Below are positions 25,686 to 33,984 of a stretch of 34,055 nucleotides of DNA, piece after piece (position 1 is the stretch's first letter; each line of letters opens with the position of its first letter). The notes beneath the pieces were generated by a model that ran no database searches, was not told where the DNA came from, and worked only from the letters and a program-made list of their open reading frames with translations. The stretch is from Acidobacteriota bacterium (GTDB lineage Bacteria; Acidobacteriota; Terriglobia; Terriglobales; Acidobacteriaceae), in contig JAJZVZ010000038.1 in the NCBI GenBank assembly GCA_021846945.1, forward strand, positions 1 to 34,055, in the 5' to 3' direction. A program made the position numbers and the translations under genes.

Positions 25686-27470
25686 CTACTGCGGGGTGCG
25701 GCTTTGGCTGTGCAATTGCCGCAGCGCCCGGTCCAGTTCCAGCTTCTGCTGGGTCAGCATGGCCAGTTCCGCAAAATCGCCGCGCCGCTCGGCTTCGGCG
25801 ATCAAGGCGCGCAGGTCGCGCTGGCGGTTTTCAATGGCCCGCTCGTGGAGTTCCTGGATGGCGCTCTGGACCTCGGCTTCCTCGGGCGGCCGGGTTTCTC
25901 GCAGCAACGTCTCGGCCAACAGCGCCCGCTGGGCTGGGTCGGTAACCACTTCCATGGGGTCGTTGGCTTGGCGGCCGGCCAGCTCCTGGATCGCCGGGAA
26001 TGCGCCAAGATGCTCAAACCAGGAGGGTTGCTCGCTCAGTGCATGGGCCGCCAGTCGCCGTGCCTGCTCCTGCTCGGGATCGGTAATAGCCAGCGCCCGC
26101 AGCAGCACCCGTTCCACCTCGGTCAGTGCTGTGGTCCGCGCCTCTACGTGGTCTCGTCGCCGGAGCGCCGCCTGGCGCAACTCCTCGCGCAGCACCGCCG
26201 AGTCGATGCCCAGCTTCTGGGCGGCGTCTGCGGCAAACTGGTCGCGGGCCAGCTTCTCCGGGATCCTCCGAATATGCGGCAGCAGGTAGTTCATGGCCTT
26301 TACCTTCTGCTCGGGGCTTGCTCCCGGGAACGCTACTCGCGCCCGCTCGATCAGATAATCCGCTTGCCGGCGCGCCGCGCGTACCGCGGCCATATAGGCC
26401 TCCACGCCCCGCTCACGGATGTAGCGGTCGGGGTCCAGTCCGTCTTCCAGCGTGACGATCTTGATCGAAAACCCCTCCTCGGTGAGCAGGGCGATGGATT
26501 TTTCGGCAGCGTTGGCCCCGGCGGTGTCGGGGTCGAAATTTACCGCGACATTCGACGTATGTCGCCTGAGAATTGCCACCTGCTGCTCGGTGAAGGCCGT
26601 CCCACTGGTGGCGATCACGTTCTGAATCCCACGCAGAAAGACTGAGATGCAGTCCATCTGCCCCTCGACGAGCAGGGCAAAACCCGCCTGCCGGATCGCC
26701 GTCTTTGCCTTGTCCAGGTTGAAGAGCACCTGGCCCTTCTGGTAAAGAGGCGTCTCGGGCGAGTTGATGTACTTTGGCCCGGCCTTCTCGCCGCTCTCCA
26801 GCGTCCGCGCAGTGAACGCGATCACCCGTCCGCTCTCGTTGGCGATGGGGAACATGACGCGCTTGCGGAAGCGGTCATAGATGGGGCCCTGCGTTCCGTC
26901 TTCGTGTTCCTTTGAGCTGAAAAGGCCGCTTGCCCGCAGCGTCTCCTGGTCGGCCATGCCGCTCAGCCGGTCGCGCAACGCATTGAAGCTGTCCGGCGCA
27001 TAGCCGATGCGGAAGGCTTTGATCCCTTCCGGAGTGAGGCCGCGGCCAGCCAGGTATTCGCGCGCTACGGCGCCCTCCGGCCCGCGCAATTGCTCTTCAA
27101 ACCATGCCGCGGCCGCCTCGTGCAGATCGAGCAGTTTGCCGCGGAGCCGCGCTTCAGCAGCCTGCTCTGGCGAGGAGAACTCCCGCTTGGGCAGCGGAAT
27201 CCCGCACTTCTGCGCCACGATCCGCACCGCCTCAGGAAAGGTGACGTTTTCGATCCTGCCCACGAAGCTGAAGACGTCGCCGGATACGCCGCATCCAAAA
27301 CAGTGGTAAAACTGCCGCACCGCGTGGACCGAAAACGACGGCGATTTTTCCTTGTGAAACGGGCACAACCCAGCGTAATTCTGCGCTCCCGCCTTGCGCA
27401 GACGGATATAGCCCTCGACAATCTTTACAATGTCGGCCTGCTGCTTGACGATTTGGGCAAAATCAGACAC
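25686..27470 (-). CDS. dnaG: DNA primase
   Basis: Synthesises RNA primers for replication. The start chosen is GTG 27468-27470 (reading MSDFAQIVKQQADIVKIVEG), with AGAGAG eight bases upstream; the open frame runs 41 codons further but without family similarity. 594 residues, close to the 580-605 norm. Zinc ribbon CPFHKEKSPSFSV and FYHCFGCGVSGD (C36, H39, C57, C60); RNA polymerase core with GIPLPKREF onward, RVMFPIANESGRVIAFTART; Toprim metal residues in LLVEGQMDCISVFL and VNFDPDTAGA. The C-terminal about 150 residues form the helical helicase-binding domain. It precedes rpoD on the same strand. Confidence 0.97.
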   Translation of the reverse strand: MSDFAQIVKQQADIVKIVEGYIRLRKAGAQNYAGLCPFHKEKSPSFSVHAVRQFYHCFGCGVSGDVFSFVGRIENVTFPEAVRIVAQKCGIPLPKREFSSPEQAAEARLRGKLLDLHEAAAAWFEEQLRGPEGAVAREYLAGRGLTPEGIKAFRIGYAPDSFNALRDRLSGMADQETLRASGLFSSKEHEDGTQGPIYDRFRKRVMFPIANESGRVIAFTARTLESGEKAGPKYINSPETPLYQKGQVLFNLDKAKTAIRQAGFALLVEGQMDCISVFLRGIQNVIATSGTAFTEQQVAILRRHTSNVAVNFDPDTAGANAAEKSIALLTEEGFSIKIVTLEDGLDPDRYIRERGVEAYMAAVRAARRQADYLIERARVAFPGASPEQKVKAMNYLLPHIRRIPEKLARDQFAADAAQKLGIDSAVLREELRQAALRRRDHVEARTTALTEVERVLLRALAITDPEQEQARRLAAHALSEQPSWFEHLGAFPAIQELAGRQANDPMEVVTDPAQRALLAETLLRETRPPEEAEVQSAIQELHERAIENRQRDLRALIAEAERRGDFAELAMLTQQKLELDRALRQLHSQSRTPQ

Positions 27471-27824
27471 CGGAAAATCTCTCTTGAGAATAAGGCCGGA
27501 GGCTGCCCCGGTGGCCCGCTGGTGTGGAAGACGCGGTGCGAACTGCATGGAAAGTACAGAAAATGGGACAACTTCCGGGTTCTCCACATTCATCTAATGC
27601 GGTTAGTTATAAAATGGTCTTGCCTTGGTTGAGGTAGAGCGCCTTTGCAGAAGGTGCCGGGCTTGGCTCAGTTGCAAAATGATTGCTCTGTTTTTGCGGC
27701 GCCAGCCTAGACGAAAACCATAAAGTCCTCAATGGTGAAAACGCCACAGGCGAAGGTCGCGCAGGCGATTTTTCGCTGTGCGCCTTGCAGCGCAAGTTAC
27801 TTCTACTTCTAGCGGAGGAAGTGA
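27471..27824. other. Divergent intergenic region between dnaG and the PA2779-like gene
   Basis: About 350 bases, of which the dnaG-proximal 120 are an in-frame but unsupported extension. An AT-rich patch TTATAAAAT near 27607-27615 reads as a -10-like element on either strand, without a convincing -35. Small hairpins (CGCC-ACA-GGCG; GCG-ATTTTT-CGC) occur before the plus-strand gene. I recognise no riboswitch. Confidence 0.45.
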
Positions 27825-28238
27825 ATGATGTGTTCTAAATCCCGGCAGTTGCGTCGAATTTTGTCGGCTGCCGCTCTCGTGATAGCTTTTTCCCTTTCCC
27901 ACAATCTCCATGCTCAAGCTGCCGATCATCTTGTAAGCCCCTCGGAGCTGCAACAGGCCACGGTGAATGCGTCGCAGAGCAGGCAGCAAGACATGGATAC
28001 CTTGAAAAACTTCCTTTCCTCTGCGCAGGCGCAGAAGGCATTGGAGTCTGCCCATATTAACCAGCAGCAGGTGAACAAGGCGGTTGCCGGGCTTAGCGAT
28101 ACCGAGCTGGCGCAACTGGCGGCGAGGGCCAACAAGGCTCAGTCCGACTTCGCCGCGGGCAGTATCGACAACCACGATTTGTTGATCATTCTGGTGTGCA
28201 TTGCGGCTCTGATCCTGATCATTGTTGCCGTGCACTGA
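27825..28238 (+). CDS. PA2779-family small membrane protein
   Basis: 137 residues from ATG 27825 (ATG 27828 is adjacent), with GGAGG six bases upstream. A signal peptide or N-terminal helix (RRILSAAALVIAFSLSHNLHAQA) precedes a helical mid-section with TLKNFLSSAQAQKALESAHI and QQVNKAVAGLSDTELAQLAAR. A C-terminal membrane helix (LLIILVCIAALILIIVAVH) ends the protein almost flush with the membrane. This layout, including the ALSDEELAQL-like motif and the terminal helix, matches the PA2779 family of Pseudomonas and relatives, whose role is unknown. It is 11 bases from a C39-like peptidase, the same neighbour as in Pseudomonas, so the pair travels together. Confidence 0.83.
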   Translation: MMCSKSRQLRRILSAAALVIAFSLSHNLHAQAADHLVSPSELQQATVNASQSRQQDMDTLKNFLSSAQAQKALESAHINQQQVNKAVAGLSDTELAQLAARANKAQSDFAAGSIDNHDLLIILVCIAALILIIVAVH

Positions 28239-28249
28239 AGGCCGTCTCG

Positions 28250-28813
28250 ATGCCGCGCAGGTTTTTGAGGGCGGTGCTACCGGCGCTCGGAATATGGGCC
28301 GCTCTCTGCGCGGCCCAGGCGCGCAACTTGTGGCTCGACATTCCCTTCGTACAGCAAACGAGGGACGGATGCGGTGCTGCCAGCATCGCCATGGTGATGC
28401 AGTACTGGCAGCGTCAGCAGGGGCGTCCAGCAAGCGCGAATGCCGATCCCGCCCATATCCTTCAGGCTTTGTATTCGAGCTCCGCGCACGGAATCTACGC
28501 CTTCGACATGGAGCTGTATTTCGAGCAGAACGGGTACCAAGCCTTCGCGTTCCCAGGCAAATGGACTGACTTCCAGCGCGAGCTGGCGAAAGGACGGCCT
28601 CTGATCGTGGCGATCAAACCGCGATCGAGCCGCTCGCTTCACTATGTGGTGGTGGTGGGTCTCGACCAGGCGGATCAGAAAAGACAGCTTGTTCTGCTCA
28701 ATGATTCCGCCCAGCGCAAGCTCCTCAAGGAAGATAAATCGAGCTTTGAGAAGGAATGGAAGGCCACTGGAAACTGGATCCTGCTTGCTGTTCCAAAGAC
28801 GAGCTCGCATTGA
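28250..28813 (+). CDS. C39-family cysteine peptidase, PA2778-like
   Basis: 187 residues from ATG 28250, 11 bases after the preceding stop, with GAAGG upstream. Signal peptide RRFLRAVLPALGIWAALCAAQA. Peptidase blocks: LDIPFVQQTRDGCGAASIAMVM (oxyanion Gln and nucleophile C41), then LHYVVVVGLD (H131) and VLLNDSA (D152) complete a papain-like triad. C39 domains fused to ABC exporters trim double-glycine leaders; this one is free-standing and secreted. Unlike the Pseudomonas protein it carries no TPR repeats of its own; instead a TPR protein is the next gene. The target is unknown. Confidence 0.88.
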   Translation: MPRRFLRAVLPALGIWAALCAAQARNLWLDIPFVQQTRDGCGAASIAMVMQYWQRQQGRPASANADPAHILQALYSSSAHGIYAFDMELYFEQNGYQAFAFPGKWTDFQRELAKGRPLIVAIKPRSSRSLHYVVVVGLDQADQKRQLVLLNDSAQRKLLKEDKSSFEKEWKATGNWILLAVPKTSSH

Positions 28814-28832
28814 CGCAGACTGCGGATCCAGG

Positions 28833-30536
28833 ATGAAGCCGCGTTTGACGATCGCCGCCCTTCTCTTTTGCGGCTGCCTGGGCCTGGCGGCGCAAACGGC
28901 TCCGGCTCCATCGCCTTCCGTGCAGCAGATCCAGAAGCTTGCCGACGGGCAGCACTGGGATGAGATTACGCGCATGCTGGGGCCGGTGCCGTCACGCACG
29001 GCCGATATGGATTTCTATTACGGCATGGCGCTGGCGCGGCTCAAGCGCTGGACAGAGGCCGAAAAGGCGCTTGAGGCCGGACGCCGCCTGGCTCCGCGCG
29101 ATCCGAGATTTCCGGTCGAGCTGGCCGGAATTGCCTTCGAGCAAAAGAAGTATCCGCAGGCCGCGCACCACTTGCGCCGCGCGGTCAAGCTTTCCCCGAA
29201 GGACGCCTACACGAATGACTTTCTGGGAACGGTCTACTATCTTGAGGACAATCTTCCGGCATCGCTGAAGTACTGGAACCGCGTGGGGAAACCGGCCATC
29301 GTCGCGGTGCGCAACGACCCCGAGCCGCGCGTTTCCCCCGTCCTGCTGGATCGCGCCTTCGCTTTTTCCCCCGCCAGCACATTGCTGTTGCCGCAGTATC
29401 TCGACACTGAGGTGCGCCTGCGCGGTCTGGGCATCTTTCCGCAATATCACTTCGATTTACAGGCGCGCAGCGATGGCAAGTTCGATCTTCTCTTTCGCAA
29501 CAACGAGCTTGACAGTTACGGAGACAGCAAATGGCAGGGGCTATTCCTGTTTCTGCGTGGCCTGCCGTTTCAGGAGGTCAATCCCGGCTTGTACAACCTG
29601 CGCGGGCATGCGATCAATTTCACATCCATGTATCGCTGGGATGCGCAGAAGCGGCGCATTTTCGCCGATCTTTCCGGCCCCTTCGAGGGCAGCGCCAAAT
29701 ATCGATGGGAGTATGTGACGGATCTGCGTGACGAGAACTGGGCGATCCGGAATGGATTTGCGGGACCGGCGCCGGTGCTGGCCTCCTTCAACATGCGTCA
29801 CGAGATGCTGGCCTTTGATCTTGCCTCCTATGCAAGCGCGCGCTGGAACTGGTCGGCCGGCGCGGAGGCTTCTCACCGCAACTTCCGCAGCGTGGCGCCG
29901 GGCGTAGTTCTCACTCCGCAGATACTGGCCACGGGCTACCAGCTCAAACAGGAGGCGCAAATCGGGGACACCCTATGGCGCGTGCCCGAGCGCCGCTTTA
30001 CCGTGGACGCCGCTGCCTCAACGCAGGCGGGGCGCTTGTGGTCGCGGCAGCCGGAATCCTTCGAGAAGCTGGCGGGCTCGATGAAATGGCACTGGTTCCC
30101 ACGGGCGGAGGGCGGCGATTACGAAACCACGCAGCAGTTCCGCGCCGGCAAGATCTTCGGCCAGGCACCTCTTGACGAGCTTTATATCCTCGGCCTGGAG
30201 CGCGACAATGATTTGCCCATGCGTGCCCACATCGGCACGCGCGACGGCCGCAAGGGCAGCGCTCCGCTGGGCCGCGACTACTTTCTCGAAAACTGGCAGA
30301 CGGACAAGAACATCTACGGCAACGGCCTGATGAACGTGCAACTCGGCCCACTGCTCGACATTGGCAAGATCACCGATCCGGGCACGCAACTCGGCTCGCA
30401 TCAGTGGCTCTTCGACACCGGCGCCGAAGTCAGGCTGCGCATCTTCAGCAGCGGCATCATCTTTTCCTACGGCAAAGACCTGCGCACCGGCAACAATGCG
30501 TTTTACTTCAGGCTGCTGGGGCAAGGGGAGCGTTGA
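28833..30536 (+). CDS. TPR protein with C-terminal outer-membrane beta-barrel-like region
   Basis: 567 residues from ATG 28833, 19 bases after the peptidase stop. Signal peptide MKPRLTIAALLFCGCLGLAAQ. Residues about 45-150 contain TPR-like helices: YYGMALARLKRWTEAEKALEAGRRLAP, then AGIAFEQKKYPQAAHHLRRAVKLSPKDAYTNDFLGTVYYLEDN (shown in pieces here). The remaining 400 residues alternate hydrophobic and polar positions with many aromatics, ending VRLRIFSSGIIFSYGKDLR and NNAFYFRLLG. This resembles the last strands of BamA/surface-antigen (D15) barrels. The protein is therefore probably outer-membrane with a periplasmic TPR part. No family name is certain. Co-oriented with the PA2779-like and C39 genes and likely one transcript. 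Confidence 0.8.
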   Translation: MKPRLTIAALLFCGCLGLAAQTAPAPSPSVQQIQKLADGQHWDEITRMLGPVPSRTADMDFYYGMALARLKRWTEAEKALEAGRRLAPRDPRFPVELAGIAFEQKKYPQAAHHLRRAVKLSPKDAYTNDFLGTVYYLEDNLPASLKYWNRVGKPAIVAVRNDPEPRVSPVLLDRAFAFSPASTLLLPQYLDTEVRLRGLGIFPQYHFDLQARSDGKFDLLFRNNELDSYGDSKWQGLFLFLRGLPFQEVNPGLYNLRGHAINFTSMYRWDAQKRRIFADLSGPFEGSAKYRWEYVTDLRDENWAIRNGFAGPAPVLASFNMRHEMLAFDLASYASARWNWSAGAEASHRNFRSVAPGVVLTPQILATGYQLKQEAQIGDTLWRVPERRFTVDAAASTQAGRLWSRQPESFEKLAGSMKWHWFPRAEGGDYETTQQFRAGKIFGQAPLDELYILGLERDNDLPMRAHIGTRDGRKGSAPLGRDYFLENWQTDKNIYGNGLMNVQLGPLLDIGKITDPGTQLGSHQWLFDTGAEVRLRIFSSGIIFSYGKDLRTGNNAFYFRLLGQGER

Positions 30537-30616
30537 GTCGCCTGCCTGCTGCCCGGCGCGCGTGAGCCGGTTTTCCGATTTTGAGACGAGAGCTAGCCGC
30601 CCGGACGCGCGGCGAG

Positions 30617-30660
30617 TAAAATAGTTGTTGCAACGAATATATTCCTGTTGCATCCAACCA
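30617..30660 (+). promoter_or_regulatory. Palindromic operator overlapping a -10-like box, with a second half-site (site 2)
   Basis: ATAGTTGTTGCAACGAATAT at 30621-30640 is an imperfect palindrome (8 of 10 positions), overlapped at its left by TAAAAT (30617-30622), in the same register as TAGAAT at site 1. Directly adjacent, TCCTGTTGCA (30643-30652) repeats the left half seen at site 3. The YceI start codon follows 40 bases after the main site. Confidence 0.75.
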
Positions 30661-30680
30661 GTTGAAAGGAGCAAATCTTC

Positions 30681-31238
30681 ATGAGCACATCTTCCGCCAC
30701 CCCTGCCGCCGTTACCACATGGAACCTTGACCCCGCCCACTCCGCCGCCGAATTCAAGGTCAAGCACATGATGATCTCGAATGTGAAAGGCAAGTTCAGC
30801 AACCTGAGCGGCTCGCTGAAACTGGACGAAGCCGACGTAACCCGATCGAGCGTGGAGGCCTCAATTCCGCTTGACAGCCTGAACACAGGCGACGCACAGC
30901 GCGACGGACACCTGAAGAGCGCTGATTTCTTCGACGCCGAAAAGTTTCCCATATTCACGTTCAAGTCCACGGCGGTGAAGCGCACCGGCGACGGCGAACT
31001 GTCCGTGACCGGTGACCTGACCCTGCACGGCGTGACCCAAGCCGTGACCTTCGCCGTGGAAGGCCCCAGCGCGCCCAGCAAGGATCCCTGGGGCAATTTC
31101 CGCGTTGGGCTCTCCGCCACCGCCAGAATTAACCGCAAGGATTTCGGGCTAAGCTGGAATGCGGCCCTCGAAACCGGCGGCGTGCTGGTAGGCGAAGACG
31201 TCGCCATTACGCTTGATGTACAGTTCATCAAGGCGTAA
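30681..31238 (+). CDS. YceI family lipid-binding protein (no signal peptide)
   Basis: 185 residues from ATG 30681 with AAAGGAGC upstream. The lipocalin-like YceI fold is shown by WNLDPAHSAAEFKVKHMMISNVKGKFSNLSG (in part), LDSLNTGDAQRDGHLKSADFFDAEKFPIFTFKS and VTGDLTLHGVTQAVTFAVE. Members bind polyprenoid or ubiquinone-like lipids. Most are exported; this one has no signal sequence, so it is likely cytoplasmic. It precedes pirin by about 115 bases, and both carry the same operator motif, suggesting common control. Confidence 0.95.
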   Translation: MSTSSATPAAVTTWNLDPAHSAAEFKVKHMMISNVKGKFSNLSGSLKLDEADVTRSSVEASIPLDSLNTGDAQRDGHLKSADFFDAEKFPIFTFKSTAVKRTGDGELSVTGDLTLHGVTQAVTFAVEGPSAPSKDPWGNFRVGLSATARINRKDFGLSWNAALETGGVLVGEDVAITLDVQFIKA

Positions 31239-31284
31239 GAGCAGGGCAGCGAGCGCTGGAAATCTCCCTCACGTAGCGCTGCCG

Positions 31285-31310
31285 CAAATTACCTGTTGCA
31301 ACGAATATTC
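31285..31310 (+). promoter_or_regulatory. Palindromic operator, degenerate left half (site 3)
   Basis: TTACCTGTTGCAACGAATAT at 31289-31308 shares the 15-base core TGTTGCAACGAATAT with site 2. CAAATT sits where sites 1 and 2 have TAGAAT/TAAAAT. The pirin start codon follows 44 bases later. Confidence 0.7.
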
Positions 31311-31352
31311 GGCCGCCGCATCGAATTGACTGAAGGGCAGAGGAGGTCAACC

Positions 31353-32258
31353 ATGTCGCTTCGTCCCGTTAAACAGATCTTTGAAACCAAGCCCACCATC
31401 GAAGGCGCCGGCGTCAAGCTCCAGCGCGCCTTCGGTTTTGGGAAAACCAGGGAGTTCGACCCGTTCCTGCTGCTCGATGACTTCCGCAACGAGAACCCCG
31501 CCGACTACCTGGCCGGATTTCCCTGGCATCCCCACCGGGGCATCGAAACCATCACCTACGTGCTGGCCGGCGAGGTGCAGCATGGCGATAGCCTCGGCAA
31601 CAAAGGCCGCATGACCGCAGGCGATGTGCAATGGATGACCGCGGGCAGCGGCATTCTGCACCAGGAGATGCCCAAGGGCGACCAGAACGGGCGCATGCAC
31701 GGCTTCCAACTGTGGGCCAACCTGCCCGCCGTGCTGAAGATGACCGACCCGCGTTACCAGGACATTCCGTCCAGCGCCATCCCGGAGGTCACCGAGGACG
31801 ACGGGACCAGCGCGCGCATCATCTGCGGTACTTTCTGGGGCAAAACCGGGCCGGTCGAGGGCGTAGCCGCCGACCCCAGCTACGTGGACATTTCGGTGCC
31901 GCCCAACCAGCGCCGCCGCATCCAGGTGGAGATCACGCGCAACGCCTTCGCCTACGTCTTCGCCGGCGCGGGAAGCTTCCGCGACGCTTCGGCGCCGCAG
32001 GCCGTGCTGACCGAGTCGGCCGTGAATCCCAGCGCTGAACCGGTCTATGATGCCAGAAACCACTCGCTGGTGCTCTTCGACCGCGGTGACGAGATCGTGG
32101 TTCAGGCCGGTCCCGAGGGTATCCGCTTCCTGCTCGTCTCCGGCAAGCCTCTGGAAGAGCCGGTGGCGTGGTACGGGCCCATCGTGATGAACACGCAGGC
32201 CGAACTGCACGAGGCCATGAGTGAGTTGCAGAGAGGCACCTTCATCAAGCACCGGTAA
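31353..32258 (+). CDS. Pirin family protein
   Basis: 301 residues from ATG 31353, preceded by AGAGGAGGTCAACC, a strong ribosome-binding site. Bicupin pirin: LQRAFGFGKTREFDPFLLLDDF, FPWHPHRGIETITYVLAGEVQHGDS, and DVQWMTAGSGILHQEMP. The iron ligands H59, H61, H103 and E105 are intact, matching those known from human pirin. Several bacterial pirins are quercetin dioxygenases or affect stress-related metabolism; substrate here is unknown. The shared operator with YceI and the extradiol dioxygenase suggests an aromatic or quinone-related role. Confidence 0.95.
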   Translation: MSLRPVKQIFETKPTIEGAGVKLQRAFGFGKTREFDPFLLLDDFRNENPADYLAGFPWHPHRGIETITYVLAGEVQHGDSLGNKGRMTAGDVQWMTAGSGILHQEMPKGDQNGRMHGFQLWANLPAVLKMTDPRYQDIPSSAIPEVTEDDGTSARIICGTFWGKTGPVEGVAADPSYVDISVPPNQRRRIQVEITRNAFAYVFAGAGSFRDASAPQAVLTESAVNPSAEPVYDARNHSLVLFDRGDEIVVQAGPEGIRFLLVSGKPLEEPVAWYGPIVMNTQAELHEAMSELQRGTFIKHR

Positions 32259-32260
32259 GC

Positions 32261-32305
32261 AAAAAGCCGCGCCGCTGCTCAAGCAGGCAGCGGCGCGGCC
32301 GGGCT
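32261..32305. terminator. Bidirectional Rho-independent terminator between pirin and the GH79 gene
   Basis: A perfect 13-bp stem, GCCGCGCCGCTGC (32266-32278) with its complement at 32287-32299, and an 8-base loop. The minus strand continues TTTTTGC, giving strong termination for the GH79 gene; the plus-strand side has only a weak TTT. Confidence 0.9.
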
Positions 32306-32321
32306 TTCCGAAGAAGCCTCG

Positions 32322-33860
32322 TCAAGCTCGCAGCGTCAGTCGCAGGCCGGTCGCATGAGGCGCGCTCACTGTGTACTTGCCGTCCTTGAGACGGCCGATC
32401 CGGGAGCGCCGTGTGATATGTGCCTCGCGGCTGTCGAGCGCGGGCGCATGCAACGTCTCCATCTCTACTTCTCCCGTCTTGCCGGTTCCAAAGTCCACGC
32501 TCAAAGTGAGATCCTTTTGCGCGTCCTTGTTCAGGATGATGACGGAGGTTTCCCCGTTGTCGAGCTTCACGGCGTAAGCGGTGGCATCGACGCCGGTGGC
32601 CTGAATCTGTGAAGTGAGATCGGCTTTGAGGAAGGTGCTGCTGCTGAACGCCCCCGCAAACTTCAACCCATAGCCGACCGGCTCCATCCTGTACTCCGAG
32701 CCAAAGGTGGCGATCGGTGTGTAGAACGGGTGCGGATGCGAGGCGATTTGCTCCGGAGTTTCTCCCTCGTTTTTGAGCATTACGTCGCCAGGCAGAAAAC
32801 CGCCAACCGAGTTTGCAACCGACTGGCCTGTTCCGCCATGCAGATTGATCCCCGAATAGTTGTTGCTGGCCAGCAGCAACGAGTAGTCGGCAGCCCAGAG
32901 CGCCGCCGCGAACACGTCTGACAGCCCGGGCTTGCCGCCGCGATAGCATGTATTGCCTTCCGTCATGCGCACGCGGGCGTGCATCTTATCGGCGGCGGCC
33001 GTCGCAATATCCGCGGTCCGCTGCACCCTGGCCATGGTTGCCGGCTTCAGCAGGTTGGGGATGTTGACCTCGGGGTTGGTTGCCGGTCCGCCGAAGTAGT
33101 AGTGGTGCGTCAGCGTAGTTACGTCAGGCGGAATCTCAATCGAAGGCCACAACTCGGCGATCTCCGTCAGCCACTCCACACGCGAGGCTACATCCGGCAT
33201 CCCGAACTTCGCTCCCGGCACGCGAGCCGCGACGGCGCGCGCCAGCGTGAGCCACTCATCCAGGTAGGTCTTCGCGGACCATGTCTTCGGATCGCGCAGG
33301 TGGCGCCCGAACAGGTCCACCTCATTACCGATCTGGAAATATTGCAGGCTCGATCCCAGCGTCTTTGCCACAAACTCGCCTTCATTGGCGGCGCGCTCGG
33401 GCGTATTGGTGCCCATCCCGATCCCGTACAGGCAGGTCCACCCGGTTGCTTTTAGAAATTCGGCCAGGTTGCGCACTGCCTCCGCGGACACGGGATAGTA
33501 CCGAGGCTTCGGCTCGCCCGCCACATCGCGGGTTGTCGGGTGTGTGGGCTCGGGGGAGTCGGGGGTTGGCTTCCACCAGCCAAATTCGCTGGTATTGCCC
33601 CCCAGGCGCAATACCCCATGCGGCGACAGATCCCTCAATTCGCGGATCAGGCCGTCGTTTCTCGCCGAGAAGAAGCTGGGATCCTCAAGCTGCTGGATCT
33701 CGTAAGATAGGCCAACGAAGTCGGCTGGCATATGCGCGCCAGCAGCTTCAGCGGGAAGGGTGAGCGTGACCTGGGCTTCCGTCTGGCTCTGTGCTCCAAG
33801 GCGGCTTGCAACCACTGCACAGGCTGCAGTGGCGAGAAACTTGCGTCGGCTGATTGTCAT
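32322..33860 (-). CDS. GH79-type glycosidase (beta-glucuronidase-like), Tat-exported
   Basis: 512 residues from ATG 33858-33860 with TAGGA seven bases upstream. A clear twin-arginine signal: MTISRRKFLATAACAVVASR. The (beta/alpha)8 core starts PADFVGLSYEIQQLEDPSFF and HGVLRLGGNTSEFGWW. The acid/base motif is YFQIGNEVDLF (E180) and the nucleophile motif is RMTEGNTCYRGGKPGLSD (E301). The C-terminal about 120 residues form a beta-sandwich (VIILNKDAQKDLTLSVDFG). This is the layout of the Acidobacterium GH79 beta-glucuronidase. It probably removes glucuronic acid (or 4-O-methyl-glucuronic acid) from plant or microbial glycans outside the cytoplasm. Confidence 0.9.
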   Translation of the reverse strand: MTISRRKFLATAACAVVASRLGAQSQTEAQVTLTLPAEAAGAHMPADFVGLSYEIQQLEDPSFFSARNDGLIRELRDLSPHGVLRLGGNTSEFGWWKPTPDSPEPTHPTTRDVAGEPKPRYYPVSAEAVRNLAEFLKATGWTCLYGIGMGTNTPERAANEGEFVAKTLGSSLQYFQIGNEVDLFGRHLRDPKTWSAKTYLDEWLTLARAVAARVPGAKFGMPDVASRVEWLTEIAELWPSIEIPPDVTTLTHHYYFGGPATNPEVNIPNLLKPATMARVQRTADIATAAADKMHARVRMTEGNTCYRGGKPGLSDVFAAALWAADYSLLLASNNYSGINLHGGTGQSVANSVGGFLPGDVMLKNEGETPEQIASHPHPFYTPIATFGSEYRMEPVGYGLKFAGAFSSSTFLKADLTSQIQATGVDATAYAVKLDNGETSVIILNKDAQKDLTLSVDFGTGKTGEVEMETLHAPALDSREAHITRRSRIGRLKDGKYTVSAPHATGLRLTLRA

Positions 33861-33934
33861 GGTCGTTCCTAGTACAAAACCAGAGATGCTGCCAAGGGCA
33901 CATCAGCGCATATCATGGTTTTGCTGCAAAATTC

Positions 33935-33960
33935 GGGGCCGCGATGCGACCCCATTTTTG
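33935..33960. terminator. GC hairpin with T-run between divergent genes
   Basis: GGGG-C-CGC-GAT-GCG-A-CCCC (33935-33953) is followed by ATTTTTG on the plus strand and by GAATTTTG on the minus strand. It lies between divergent starts, so it may be an attenuator in the leader of the right-hand gene rather than a gene-end terminator. Confidence 0.4.
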
Positions 33961-33984
33961 TTCCTAGCAAGTATAGGACTTTCA

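Noticed and set aside
27650..27824. Possible c-di-GMP (GEMM) riboswitch before the PA2779-like gene
   Set aside because: Some short hairpins and a GGCGCCAGCC-like segment are present, but the conserved GEMM core and tetraloop receptor are not.
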